Part shown: piece after piece, positions 43,815-51,501 of the stretch | How positions within the stretch are numbered: position 1 is the first letter of the stretch | How the letters are laid out: the number at the start of each line of letters is the position of its first letter | DNA from: Peribacillus simplex | GTDB lineage: Bacteria; Bacillota; Bacilli; Bacillales; DSM-1321 | NCBI RefSeq assembly: GCF_001578185.1 | Contig: NZ_CP011008.1 | Location: 524,001 to 588,000, forward strand | Length of the DNA stretch: 64,000 nt | Direction of reading: 5' to 3' | Notes under the pieces: model-generated | Database searches by the model: none | The model's input: the letters and a program-made list of their open reading frames with translations, nothing else | What the model was told of the DNA's origin: nothing | Position numbers and translations under genes: made by a program

Positions 43815-44606
43815 ATGGATATAACATCAGTTTTGGGCGTAGTTCTGGGTATTGTGGCCATCTTAGTCGGAATGGTGTTGAAAGGCGTTAGTGTTACAGC
43901 GTTGATTAACCCTGCAGCTATTATGATCATTATTGTAGGGACGATAGCTGCTGTCGTAACGGCTTTCCCTTTGTCAGAATTAAAAAGGCTTCCAAAAATA
44001 TTCAAGGTTTTATTCTTTGAACAAAAATTGACAAAGCCTGAAGAATTAATAAAAACTTTTTCGGAATGGGCGGTCATTGCCAGGAAAGAAGGCTTATTGG
44101 CATTGGAAAGCATTTCGGATCAAGTGGATAATACTTTTTTGAAAAATGGCTTGAATCTTGCAGTCGAAGGTCAGAGTGCCGATTATATTCGTGATATTTT
44201 AGCAGAGGAAATAGACGCGATGGAAGAACGTCATCTGAGTGCTTCAGCGATTTTCAGTCAAGCCGGAACATACGCACCGACACTTGGTGTATTGGGTGCA
44301 GTAATCGGGCTGATTGCTGCATTGGGTAATATGGCTGACACGGAGGCATTGGGACATGCGATATCTGCCGCTTTCGTTGCAACCTTGATGGGGATTTACA
44401 CGGGGTATGTGTTATGGCATCCATTTGCCAATAAGCTCAAACGGAAATCCAAGCAGGAAGTCCGGATCAAAGAAATGATGATAGAAGGGATTTTGTCGAT
44501 TATCGAAGGGGAAGCGCCAAGGACGATTGAACAGAAATTAACATCATATTTGCCTGCTGGAGATCGTAATAAGTGGTTAGAAGGCGATGTGAGAGAAGAT
44601 GGCTAG
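43815..44606 (+). CDS. motA: Flagellar motor stator protein MotA
   Basis: 263 residues, like B. subtilis MotA (270). Four membrane helices (two near the N-terminus, two around 145-205). Marks: VLKGVSVTALINPAAIMIIIVGT, ARKEGLLALE (cytoplasmic loop with charged residues that touch FliG), AIFSQAGTYAPTLGVLGAVIGLIAAL, and HAISAAFVATLMGIYTGYVLWHPFANKLKRKS. Pairs with MotB to form the H+ channel that turns the flagellum. ATG at 43815 matches the usual MDxTS start. A GTG at 43806 is possible and overlaps the stop of a 3-codon frame (ATG AAT GGG TGA, 43798-43809) behind an AAGGAGGAG. motB overlaps its end by 8 bases. Confidence 0.93.
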   Translation: MDITSVLGVVLGIVAILVGMVLKGVSVTALINPAAIMIIIVGTIAAVVTAFPLSELKRLPKIFKVLFFEQKLTKPEELIKTFSEWAVIARKEGLLALESISDQVDNTFLKNGLNLAVEGQSADYIRDILAEEIDAMEERHLSASAIFSQAGTYAPTLGVLGAVIGLIAALGNMADTEALGHAISAAFVATLMGIYTGYVLWHPFANKLKRKSKQEVRIKEMMIEGILSIIEGEAPRTIEQKLTSYLPAGDRNKWLEGDVREDG

Positions 44607-45351
44607 GCGAAAAAAGAAACAAAGGCATGAAGAGCATATCGATGAATCATGGTTGGTTCCTTATGCCGATATCTTAACATTGCTTCTTGCGCTTTTTATC
44701 GTCTTATTCGCTTCAAGTTCGGTTGATGCAGTAAGGTTCCAGCAGTTGTCCAATGTATTTAACCAGGTCTTTACAAGCGGGACGGGTTTTATGGAATTCC
44801 CAAGTGATTCCCCCAGCAATGAGCCTACATCACCAGAGCAAAGATCAGGGGCAGAAGATCTTAAGAAGTTAGGGAAAAACGAACAAGAAAAACTTAGGGA
44901 AGTTCAGAAACGTGTAAATGCCTATATAAAGAAGAATGATTTAACGGATAAATTGGGAACGAACCTTACGGATGAAGGCATGTTGATTTCAATTAGGGAA
45001 AACGTGCTGTTTGAATCGGGTGTGGCTGAAGTGAAAAGTGAAAACCGAAAAATCGCTAAGGAAGTCTCGGATTTACTGGTCATGGACTTACCCAGAAACA
45101 TTATCGTAAGCGGACATACCGATGATGTTCCAATTAAAAATTCCCGATATGAATCCAACTGGGATCTGAGCGTGATGCGATCCGTGAATTTCATGAAACT
45201 TCTCCTCGAAAATAAAGAGTTGGATCCCGAAATGTTCAGTGCCAAGGGACATGGGGAATTCAAGCCGGTTGCTTCTAATGCAACGAAAATAGGAAGAGCG
45301 AAAAACCGGAGAGTTGAAATCCTGATTGTTCCAAGGGACAGCAATAAATGA
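44599..45351 (+). CDS. motB: Flagellar motor stator protein MotB
   Basis: 250 residues. Short basic N-terminus (ARRKKKQRHEEHIDESW), one membrane helix with the proton-carrying Asp in VPYADILTLLLALFIVLFA, a plug/linker region rich in Ser, Glu and Lys, then an OmpA-like peptidoglycan-binding domain from MLISIRENVLFESGVAEV to GHGEFKPVASNATKIGRAKNRRVEI. The PYAD motif points to H+ use. The start overlaps the end of motA by 8 bases, the usual translational coupling. Closed by a terminator. Confidence 0.93.
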   Translation: MARRKKKQRHEEHIDESWLVPYADILTLLLALFIVLFASSSVDAVRFQQLSNVFNQVFTSGTGFMEFPSDSPSNEPTSPEQRSGAEDLKKLGKNEQEKLREVQKRVNAYIKKNDLTDKLGTNLTDEGMLISIRENVLFESGVAEVKSENRKIAKEVSDLLVMDLPRNIIVSGHTDDVPIKNSRYESNWDLSVMRSVNFMKLLLENKELDPEMFSAKGHGEFKPVASNATKIGRAKNRRVEILIVPRDSNK

Positions 45352-45356
45352 GTGTA

Positions 45357-45388
45357 AACCCTGCCATGATATGGACGGGTTTTTCTTC
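45357..45388 (+). terminator. Terminator of motAB
   Basis: AAACCC-tg-CCAT, loop GAT, ATGG-ac-GGGTTTTT. Confidence 0.75.
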
Positions 45389-45402
45389 TTGAAGGAGAAT
45401 GT

Positions 45403-45680
45403 ATGGAAAGACAATATACAAACGTGATGGAAGAGATCGTTGTGACATGGATCAAGGTTTTAATATCAGGTATGGAATACCAAACATTTTGTTCGTGCAG
45501 CAAATGTAAAAATGACATCATCACATTATCACTGAATAACCTGCGCCTAATTACTATGTAACCACGGAAGAACGGCGGAAAAGGATATTTGAAAATTTGA
45601 ATACAGAAGAGAACAGGAAGTGGATCAACAATAGAATCATCAATGCCATACACGTTGTTGGCCAGTATCCCAAACATTGA
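45403..45680 (+). pseudogene. ComFB-family protein, frameshifted
   Basis: ATG at 45403 with AAGGAG 5 bases upstream opens a ComFB-like protein: NVMEEIVVTWIK, then the metal-binding Cys cluster FCSCSKCKNDIITLSLNNL, and then a stop at 45559. One base missing after CTG at about 45541 explains the break: in the next frame the protein continues as PNYYVTTEERRKRIFENL and ends WINNRIINAIHVVGQYPKH at 45680. Intact length would be about 92 residues, typical for ComFB. ComFB proteins are small dimeric zinc proteins linked to competence and, in recent work, to cyclic dinucleotide binding. Position after motAB suggests a former motility partner. A sequencing error is possible. Confidence 0.75.
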
Positions 45681-45832
45681 TCAGGTTTGGGAAAAGAAAA
45701 GAGGTCAGGGACCCCTTATCCTTCAGATTTTAAAGCCGAGGTGTAGCAACCTCCGAAAGAATGTCGGAAATTTTAGCGGGATCTCACTCAAATGAACGGA
45801 AATGATTTTTGGTAGTGACAACTTTAAATTGT

Positions 45833-45858
45833 GTTTTATTCATGCTGCAAGAGGGAAC
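45833..45858 (+). promoter_or_regulatory. Probable sigma-B promoter of yfkM
   Basis: GTTTTA, 14-base spacer, GGGAAC: one mismatch to the consensus (GTTTAA / GGGWAW) in each hexamer. yfkM (gsp18) of B. subtilis is a sigma-B gene, which supports it. Confidence 0.55.
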
Positions 45859-45913
45859 ATAATTAAAGTACAAAGTAAGTTCATTCGATCAAAAATTGAG
45901 GAGATGAATTTTC

Positions 45914-46429
45914 ATGGGTAAAAATATCGCATGTTTAGTAACGAATATGTTTGAGGACTCGGAGTACAGTGAACCCGCAAATGCATTTGAAGCAGCCGGC
46001 CATACCGTTACGACGATTGAAATGGAAAAAGGGAAAATTGTTAAAGGGAAACAAGGGGAAGTAGAAGTAGAGATTGATGAAAGCATCGATTCGGTGAAAC
46101 CAGAGAACTTCGATGCATTGTTCATCCCCGGAGGGTTCTCGCCTGATCAACTGCGTGCTGATGAACGCTTCGCATCATTCGCCAAATCGTTTATGGATGA
46201 TAAAAAGCCTGTATTTGCAATTTGCCATGGACCACAGTTGCTGATTACAGCGAAAACACTTGAAGGACGCCACGCAACAGGATATACATCCATTAAAGTG
46301 GATATGGAGTATGCAGGTGCCACATATTTGGACAAAGAGGTCGTTGTATGCGGCAATCAGCTTGTAACCAGCAGGACGCCAGATGATCTTCCAGCATTTA
46401 ACCGGGAATCGCTTAATCTATTGAAATAA
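45914..46429 (+). CDS. yfkM: DJ-1/PfpI-family general stress protein 18
   Basis: 171 residues. Class I glutamine amidotransferase-like fold. The nucleophile elbow is AICHGPQLL with the reactive Cys, the acidic partner lies in the MFEDSEYSEP segment near the N-terminus, and FIPGGFSPDQLR is the family glycine turn. Members act as deglycases/peptidase-like stress proteins, and the exact reaction of YfkM is not settled. GAGGAG precedes the ATG. A sigma-B-like promoter lies about 55 bases upstream and a perfect terminator follows the stop. First gene of the block that follows the B. subtilis yfk order. Confidence 0.87.
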   Translation: MGKNIACLVTNMFEDSEYSEPANAFEAAGHTVTTIEMEKGKIVKGKQGEVEVEIDESIDSVKPENFDALFIPGGFSPDQLRADERFASFAKSFMDDKKPVFAICHGPQLLITAKTLEGRHATGYTSIKVDMEYAGATYLDKEVVVCGNQLVTSRTPDDLPAFNRESLNLLK

Positions 46430-46431
46430 TG

Positions 46432-46460
46432 AAAAATCCCGGCAGCTGCCGGGATTTTTT
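46432..46460 (+). terminator. Terminator of yfkM
   Basis: AAAAATCCCGGCAG / CTGCCGGGATTTTTT perfect palindrome. Confidence 0.9.
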
Positions 46461-46544
46461 ATTTAATAAGATTTAAAGGATTCATATACTTCAATCTTTG
46501 CAGTAAAATAAAAGGAGAGACGAATAAAAAAGGAAGTGTCACGA

Positions 46545-47291
46545 TTGATTGTATTAAAATCTGCACGTGAAATTCAAGCGATGCATGAATCGGGTAAAAT
46601 TTTGGCAGCTTGTCATAGGGAAATTGCAAAGTTGATTGTTCCTGGTGTGACAACATGGGAAATAGAAGAATTTGTCGAAGGATTCTTAAAAAAACATGGA
46701 GCGAAGCCGGAACAAAAGGGTTACAAGGGGTATGAGTATGCGACATGTGCCAGCATAAATGAAGAAATCTGTCATGGTTTCCCCCGTAAGACCCCTTTGA
46801 AAAATGGAGATATCGTAACGATTGATATGGTCGTCAATTATAACGGGGCCCTTTCCGACTCTGCCTGGACGTATACGGTCGGAAAGGTTTCCAAGGAAAC
46901 TGAACATTTAGTGCATGTGACGAAGGAATCTTTATATAAGGCGATTGAAGTGTGTGTTGAAGGCAATCGGATTGGTGACATTGGTCATGCCATTCAAACC
47001 TATGTCGAAGCGGAAGGCTTCTCGGTCGTTCGTGATTTCATCGGACATGGGATAGGAAATGTCATTCATGAAGAGCCGCAAGTTCCGCATTATGGGCTGC
47101 CGAATAAAGGTCCGCGTCTTAAAGAAGGTATGGTATTCACTATCGAACCAATGGTAAACGTAGGTACATATAAAGCCAGCAGGGATGCGAATGGATGGAC
47201 GGCTTCCACTGCAGACGGGAAATACTCGGCTCAATATGAGCATACGATTGCCATCACGAAAAACGGTCCGCTTATTCTGACAGAACAATGA
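46545..47291 (+). CDS. mapB: Methionine aminopeptidase (second type, MapB/YflG)
   Basis: 248 residues, like B. subtilis MapB (249). Removes the initiator Met from new proteins. Metal ligands are visible in the pita-bread fold: Asp in VTIDMVVNYNG, Asp in GALSDSAWTYTVG, His in GHGIGNVIHEEP, Glu in FTIEPMVN and Glu in SAQYEHTIAIT. The family His for catalysis lies in EICHGFP. The start chosen is TTG (46545), giving MIVLKSAREIQ. GTG at 46536 directly abuts the AAGGAA site. Single gene with strong terminator. The housekeeping map in the ribosomal cluster is expected elsewhere. Confidence 0.9.
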   Translation: MIVLKSAREIQAMHESGKILAACHREIAKLIVPGVTTWEIEEFVEGFLKKHGAKPEQKGYKGYEYATCASINEEICHGFPRKTPLKNGDIVTIDMVVNYNGALSDSAWTYTVGKVSKETEHLVHVTKESLYKAIEVCVEGNRIGDIGHAIQTYVEAEGFSVVRDFIGHGIGNVIHEEPQVPHYGLPNKGPRLKEGMVFTIEPMVNVGTYKASRDANGWTASTADGKYSAQYEHTIAITKNGPLILTEQ

Positions 47292-47294
47292 ACG

Positions 47295-47332
47295 TAAAAA
47301 AACAGCATCAATTATGATGCTGTTTTTTCATT
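47295..47332. terminator. Bidirectional terminator between mapB and the moeA operon
   Basis: AAAAAACAGCATCA / TATGATGCTGTTTTTT hairpin between convergent genes. Confidence 0.88.
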
Positions 47333-47575
47333 TTAATCAATCGGTCGTTCCAATGAATACAAATCCTCTTCAATATTGCCTAATCTGTCCTCAATCACTT
47401 TTTTCGCATCATTAATGCCTTCGTTATAAATAAAGGGAGCGATGTTTTCCAAAATGAATTGCAAGTGATTTTCAGCAGCGATTTCACCGATTTCCTTATC
47501 ATGTTCCTGATACACATATTCTTGGATACGTTCGATCATCTTGCGGCGTTTCTCTAAGGGAAATTGAATGAACAT
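47333..47575 (-). CDS. DUF2164-family small protein
   Basis: 80 residues. The pattern FPLEKRRKMIERIQEYVYQEHDKEIGEIAAENHLQFI followed by a C-terminal half with GINDAKKVIEDRLGNIEEDLYSLE is that of DUF2164, an all-helical small protein of unknown role. ATG at 47575 follows AAGGAGGG by 5 bases, and the longer upstream frame would run into mobB. It sits 11 bases after mobB, so it is the last gene of the moeA-mobB operon. Confidence 0.75.
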   Translation of the reverse strand: MFIQFPLEKRRKMIERIQEYVYQEHDKEIGEIAAENHLQFILENIAPFIYNEGINDAKKVIEDRLGNIEEDLYSLERPID

Positions 47576-47586
47576 TGTGCCCTCCT

Positions 47587-48102
47587 TCATATTTGTTTTA
47601 AAAACCATGGAATGAATTGATCCGAATCCAAAGGGAAGACGGGTACTGAAGCATAATCCCTGGTTCGTTCCAGACATTCAGGCCAAGCCACCGCTGCTTT
47701 GACATTCGTAAGTCTTTCCAATAGCAGGAGGTCACTCTCTTCTTTGATTATAATGACCTTAGGAAAGTCCTCTTGCTTATAACCTTCAATTAAAATCACA
47801 TCGGGGAGAAATAGACCCAATAATTGAATCAACTCAGCGATAGGGGCCTCGCCCTTGAAATTGCCGAGCAATTCTATTGTCCCGTCTCCTTCAACAAGTG
47901 AAGCGGCTGCCCCAGCCTGAAAGTGTTTATGGGAATCCTTCATACCAGTGATATCTGGTTTTCCGCCATGCCCATGGTGTTTTAAAATGGCTGTTTCTAA
48001 TTTTACTGCGCGAAGCTTTTCGATTATATTCGTTATGAATGTCGTTTTTCCTCTATTTTGGTAGCCAACCACTTGAAAAATAAAGGGTTTTACCAAGGCC
48101 AT
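47587..48102 (-). CDS. mobB: Molybdopterin-guanine dinucleotide biosynthesis adaptor MobB
   Basis: 171 residues. GTP-binding adaptor that helps MobA attach GMP to molybdopterin. Walker A is GYQNRGKTTF near residue 14, followed by the KHHGHGGKPD and FQAGAAASLVEGD stretches typical of MobB, and LPDVILIEGYKQEDFPKVIII. Starts 13 bases inside the end of moeA (overlap 48090-48102), with AAGGAAG upstream. Supplies the cofactor for enzymes such as the oxidoreductase at 23.2 kb. Confidence 0.9.
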   Translation of the reverse strand: MALVKPFIFQVVGYQNRGKTTFITNIIEKLRAVKLETAILKHHGHGGKPDITGMKDSHKHFQAGAAASLVEGDGTIELLGNFKGEAPIAELIQLLGLFLPDVILIEGYKQEDFPKVIIIKEESDLLLLERLTNVKAAVAWPECLERTRDYASVPVFPLDSDQFIPWFLKQI

Positions 48103-49355
48103 TTGCTTCCTTCTTGGTCATCGAGAAGCAGAACGTCCACGATATCTCCAGTTTGAAAGCCACGGGTCCCCCCAGGTAAGACAGTCAATGAATTGGCACC
48201 AGCCAGGCTTGTTGTAATATTGGATTTATCAACACCACTAGGAATTACCTTCAACCGGCCGGATTCGTAAAATAATCGGGTTCGAAGCAGACGTGAGAAT
48301 GGGTTGGGCTTTAAGAAGTCCTCTGCCAATTGAGCAGTCTCTTTTCGTAAATGCGGATGTTCCGAAAACAACATGGTGCGGATGATGGGTCTTGCAAATA
48401 GTTCAAAGCCGACATAACTGGCGGATGGGTTACCGGATAAACCGAATAAAATCTTGTTATTATATACGGCTACGGTCGTCACGCTGCCAGGGCGCATGGC
48501 CACTTTGTTGAATAGGACATCTGCTCCCACTTTTTGATAAATATCTGGGAGAAGGTCAAAATCGCCGACGGAAACGCCTCCAGTTGTAATGAGTAGATCG
48601 ACTTCCTCCAAAGCTGTTGAAATGGCTTCGTAGCTTAATTCGAATTCATCTTTAAGCTTTCCATAAAAACGGACTTCTCCTCCCGCCCTCCGTATTTGAG
48701 CGGAAAGGGCATACGAATTGCTGTTGCGAATCTTCCCGGGCTGCAAAGGTTCATTAACATCAAGTAGTTCCGAACCAGTAGCGAATAATCCGACGACAGG
48801 CTTTTTGGCAACAGGGACTTCTGCATAACCGAATGTTGCCAGTAAGCCGATGATCCCTGGATTGATCGCTGTTCCTTTTTTTACAAGAAGATCCCCTTTC
48901 TTTGCGTCCTCACCTTGAAAAGAAACATTTTCCCCTTCTTTAAGTGAGCGTTTAAATGATATGTACTTCTTTCCATCCTTTTCGAATTCCTTCGTGAGCT
49001 CGAGCATAATTACGGCATCACACCCAGCTGGCATCTGAGCTCCAGTCATGATTCTTGCAACTTGGTTTTTTTGCACGGGGATAGTCGATACCATACCTGC
49101 AGCTAACTCTTCGACCACTTCGAATTCGAGTGGGTTATTTATGGAACCTTCAACGGTATCCCTGGACCTGAGGGTGAATCCATCATATGGCGAGCGATTA
49201 AAATGCGGAACATCATTTGTAGCTGTAATATCTTGAGCCAAAAAACGATCTTGACTTTCTTCCAGGGGAATCAGCTCCACTTCTCCTCCTAATTTATGCT
49301 TCATCACTTTTTCCACTGCTTCAGCGATACTGATGGGCGTTCTTCTATCTACCAT
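48090..49355 (-). CDS. moeA: Molybdopterin molybdenumtransferase MoeA
   Basis: 421 residues. Inserts molybdate into adenylated molybdopterin. Domains in order: N-terminal MoeA_N with the conserved DVPHFNRSPYDGFTLRS and MTGAQMPAGCDAVI, central MPT-binding MoCF domain with TTGGVSVGDFDLLP and MRPGSVTTVAVYNNKILFGLSGNPSASYVGFE, and a C-terminal beta-barrel domain. ATG follows AGGAG by 8 bases. First gene of the moeA-mobB-DUF2164 operon. The rest of the pathway (moaA-E, mobA) is not in the window. Confidence 0.93.
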   Translation of the reverse strand: MVDRRTPISIAEAVEKVMKHKLGGEVELIPLEESQDRFLAQDITATNDVPHFNRSPYDGFTLRSRDTVEGSINNPLEFEVVEELAAGMVSTIPVQKNQVARIMTGAQMPAGCDAVIMLELTKEFEKDGKKYISFKRSLKEGENVSFQGEDAKKGDLLVKKGTAINPGIIGLLATFGYAEVPVAKKPVVGLFATGSELLDVNEPLQPGKIRNSNSYALSAQIRRAGGEVRFYGKLKDEFELSYEAISTALEEVDLLITTGGVSVGDFDLLPDIYQKVGADVLFNKVAMRPGSVTTVAVYNNKILFGLSGNPSASYVGFELFARPIIRTMLFSEHPHLRKETAQLAEDFLKPNPFSRLLRTRLFYESGRLKVIPSGVDKSNITTSLAGANSLTVLPGGTRGFQTGDIVDVLLLDDQEGSKWPW

Positions 49356-49422
49356 GCTTACAACTCCTGTCTGTTTTCAACAATAAGTTCTATATCAAAT
49401 GTAGCAGAAATCTTTAAAAATT

Positions 49423-49453
49423 GAAAAAATCCTCACCGGAATGGGAGGATTTG
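49423..49453 (-). terminator. Terminator of yfkK
   Basis: Minus strand: AAATCCTC, loop, GAGGATTTTTT, just after the yfkK stop. It separates yfkK from moeA. Confidence 0.8.
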
Positions 49454-49457
49454 AATG

Positions 49458-49682
49458 TTATTTATTACGCAGTCTTCCAAGTTCTTCAGCGATAGCTTCC
49501 ATTTCACGGACACTGAAATTGTTTTTTTTCATCACCATTTTATAAATATCGTGCAGTTCTTCGTACATTTCGATATCAAAATGGGTTGATTTGATTGCAC
49601 CGAAGTTCATCACCTTCAATTTATCCTTAATTGCTTCAACCATAAACTCGACACTTTCGGCTGTGTTTTGTGTTAAATCCAT
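49458..49682 (-). CDS. yfkK: DUF1128-family protein YfkK
   Basis: 74 residues, like B. subtilis YfkK (71). Helical and soluble, with the family pattern SVEFMVEAIKDKLKVMNFGAIK ... DIEMYEELHDIYKMVMKKNNFSVREMEAIAEELG. Function unknown. ATG at 49682 is preferred because AAAGGA lies 8 bases upstream. The ATG three codons before lies inside that region. Single gene, divergent from the yfkI-yfkH pair, the same order as in B. subtilis except that yfkJ (low-molecular-weight phosphatase) is missing. Confidence 0.82.
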   Translation of the reverse strand: MDLTQNTAESVEFMVEAIKDKLKVMNFGAIKSTHFDIEMYEELHDIYKMVMKKNNFSVREMEAIAEELGRLRNK

Positions 49683-49802
49683 ACCCCTCATCCTTTCATA
49701 CGTTCCTAAATTATTTACATCTTTGCATGATTACCCCTAGAAGTCAATGAATATTCGGGTGGAAAACGAAGCTTGAGCCTCAATTCACTTTGTCGTCTTT
49801 GC

Positions 49803-49828
49803 GTTTTAAAGTGAGAGAGTTTGGGAAA
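49803..49828 (+). promoter_or_regulatory. Probable sigma-B promoter of yfkI-yfkH
   Basis: GTTTTA, 14-base spacer, GGGAAA. The -10 fits GGGWAW fully and the -35 has one mismatch. The start codon is 85 bases downstream. A TATAAT at 49857-49862 could add a sigma-A start. Confidence 0.55.
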
Positions 49829-49912
49829 AGATAGGAAAAAACTTTTTTAAACATTGTATAATGGAGATAGCTACCATTATCATCAACCAATATATGACGA
49901 GGAGGAGAATAT

Positions 49913-50311
49913 ATGAGCAACATTCGAGAAGAATATAAATGTGCCAAGAAAAGTAAATTTATGCAAGCGGTCTTTATCGGGGCGTTAGTAGGGGCTGCAG
50001 TAAGCCTTTTTGATAAAAATACGCGTTATTCGGTATTGGAAAACAGCAAAAGTTGCTTGAGTAATATGAAAGAATTAGTGAAGAATCCCAATGGGGTACT
50101 TTCACAAGTACGTGAAACATCATCTAAGGTCCGTTCCACTGTAGAAAAAATTTCTGATGATGTATCATTCATTTCCCAAAAGGTGGAGGAAATGAAAGAT
50201 ATTCCATCGCAAGTTGCGCAAGTGGTGATAGAGACGAAGGAAGTCTTTGCTGCAGAGCCGGAAGATTCGACTTCAAGTCAGGATCCGCAAGGACGGGTTT
50301 CCTCAAATTAA
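49913..50311 (+). CDS. YtxH-like general stress membrane protein (YfkI position)
   Basis: 132 residues. One hydrophobic segment near the N-terminus (FMQAVFIGALVGAAVSLF) with the YtxH-type GAxxGAAVSLFDKxTR turn, followed by a long hydrophilic coiled-coil-like helix region (VRETSSKVRSTVEKISDDV, KVEEMKDIPSQVAQVV) and a Ser/Gln-rich tail. It sits where YfkI lies in B. subtilis and looks like a membrane-anchored stress protein of unknown function. GAGGAGGAG precedes the ATG. The next gene starts 16 bases after its stop. A sigma-B-type promoter precedes both. Confidence 0.65.
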   Translation: MSNIREEYKCAKKSKFMQAVFIGALVGAAVSLFDKNTRYSVLENSKSCLSNMKELVKNPNGVLSQVRETSSKVRSTVEKISDDVSFISQKVEEMKDIPSQVAQVVIETKEVFAAEPEDSTSSQDPQGRVSSN

Positions 50312-50327
50312 AAAATGGGGTGGGGGT

Positions 50328-51167
50328 ATGGCCAGTAAAAAAGAATGGCTGAAAGGCTCATTCTTCAAGACATTCATAAAACGGTTACAGATGGATGATG
50401 TGTCGGGACTTGCCGCACAGCTGTCTTATTTCTTTTTGCTTTCCCTGTTTCCTTTACTTATTTTTTTGTTCACTTTATTGGCCTATCTGCCATTTTCCCA
50501 AGAAGATATTTTAAATACTATAAGTACATATGCACCCGCGGGTTCGATGAAAATAATTGAGGCTAACCTCTCGGAAGTGATGGAAGCGAATAGTACTTTA
50601 TTGTCGTTTGGTGTCATTGGAACCATATGGTCAGCCTCGAATGGGATGAATGCAATCATTAAAGCATTTAATCAAGCATATGGTGTAAAAGAAAGTCGAA
50701 CTTTCTTTATTTCCCGGGGAATGTCGATTCTTCTCACTTTAGCGATGATTTTTGTGTTTATTGTCGTTTTATTGCTTCCGATATTCGGAAAACAGATCGG
50801 AGTATTCCTATTTGCTGAAATTGGACAATCCGATGAGTTTCTAATCATTTGGAATCAACTGCGCTGGGTGATCAGCACGCTTGTATTTTTAATAGTGTTC
50901 ACGATCCTTTATTGGATTGCGCCCAACAAAAGACTGAAATGCCTAACCGTATTGCCTGGTTCTATCTTTGCAACGGCAGGATGGAGCCTCGTTTCCCTTT
51001 TGTTTTCTTTTTATGTGGAGAATTTTGCTAATTATTCGGCGACATATGGAAGTCTTGGAGGAATAATCGTATTAATGGTCTGGTTTTATTTATCTGGGCT
51101 CATCATCATACTGGGCGGGGAAATAAATGCCCTGTTAAGTGAAAAGGAAAATCCAGAATGTAAATGA
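50328..51167 (+). CDS. yfkH: YihY/BrkB-family membrane protein (YfkH)
   Basis: 279 residues (B. subtilis YfkH 275), six membrane helices. Marks: DDVSGLAAQLSYFFLLSLFPLLIFLFTLLAYLPF, GTIWSASNGMNAIIKAFNQAYGV and YSATYGSLGGIIVLMVWFYLSGLIIILGGEINALLSE. Unknown function. Paralogue of the protein at 36.7 kb. ATG at 50328 follows GGGGTGGGGG. The longer frame overlaps the preceding gene. Second gene of a probable sigma-B operon. Confidence 0.87.
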   Translation: MASKKEWLKGSFFKTFIKRLQMDDVSGLAAQLSYFFLLSLFPLLIFLFTLLAYLPFSQEDILNTISTYAPAGSMKIIEANLSEVMEANSTLLSFGVIGTIWSASNGMNAIIKAFNQAYGVKESRTFFISRGMSILLTLAMIFVFIVVLLLPIFGKQIGVFLFAEIGQSDEFLIIWNQLRWVISTLVFLIVFTILYWIAPNKRLKCLTVLPGSIFATAGWSLVSLLFSFYVENFANYSATYGSLGGIIVLMVWFYLSGLIIILGGEINALLSEKENPECK

Positions 51168-51255
51168 TCTTCCTGGAGTTCCCGTAATAGAGGACTATCC
51201 TGAAGCAGATACTATTCAAGAAATGACATAACTTTTGTAGAGGGGGAGTACTTTC

Positions 51256-51351
51256 ATGAGTAAAAAGGATGGCAGCACAAAGCAAAAAGGAAAAAAAGGA
51301 TCGAACCATAAAACATCAGGTTCAGCAAACGGTAAGAACGGGTATCATTAA
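51256..51351 (+). CDS. Small basic protein of 31 residues (unrecognised)
   Basis: ATG at 51256 with a strong site (GAGGGGGAG, 7 bases upstream) opens a 31-codon frame rich in Lys, Gly and Ser: it begins MSKKDGSTKQKGKKGSN and ends SANGKNGYH. No hydrophobic core. The composition recalls small spore or DNA-binding peptides, but no family is recognised. A terminator hairpin (GGGAGCC...GGCTCC) stood right behind it before the IS element arrived. Likely a real small gene. Confidence 0.5.
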   Translation: MSKKDGSTKQKGKKGSNHKTSGSANGKNGYH

Positions 51352-51370
51352 ATGAAACGAACATAAAAAA

Positions 51371-51390
51371 GGGAGCCTTTTAGGCTCCTT
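51371..51390 (+). repeat. Left copy of duplicated terminator hairpin (IS target)
   Basis: GGGAGCCTTTTAGGCTCCTT abuts the left IS end. The right copy, GGGAGCCTTTAGGCTCCTT at 53135-53153, differs by one T and retains the T-rich tail. The pair looks like a ~19-20-bp target duplication of a terminator hairpin. Confidence 0.65.
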
Positions 51391-51402
51391 CAGTTTGTAG
51401 AC

Positions 51403-51441
51403 AAAAGGGGTTCGGAATTAAAAAATTCCGAACCCCTTTTT
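51403..51441. terminator. Bidirectional terminator inside the left IS end
   Basis: GGGGTTCGGAATT / AATTCCGAACCCC, 13-bp stem, with A and T tracts on both sides. It would stop transposase transcripts and shield the IS from outside transcription. Confidence 0.8.
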
Positions 51442-51501
51442 GAGATTCCCTTTGAATTTTTGCCTGAAGTTAGGAGATTGGGGCTCTACGAGCCCACTAT
51501 G

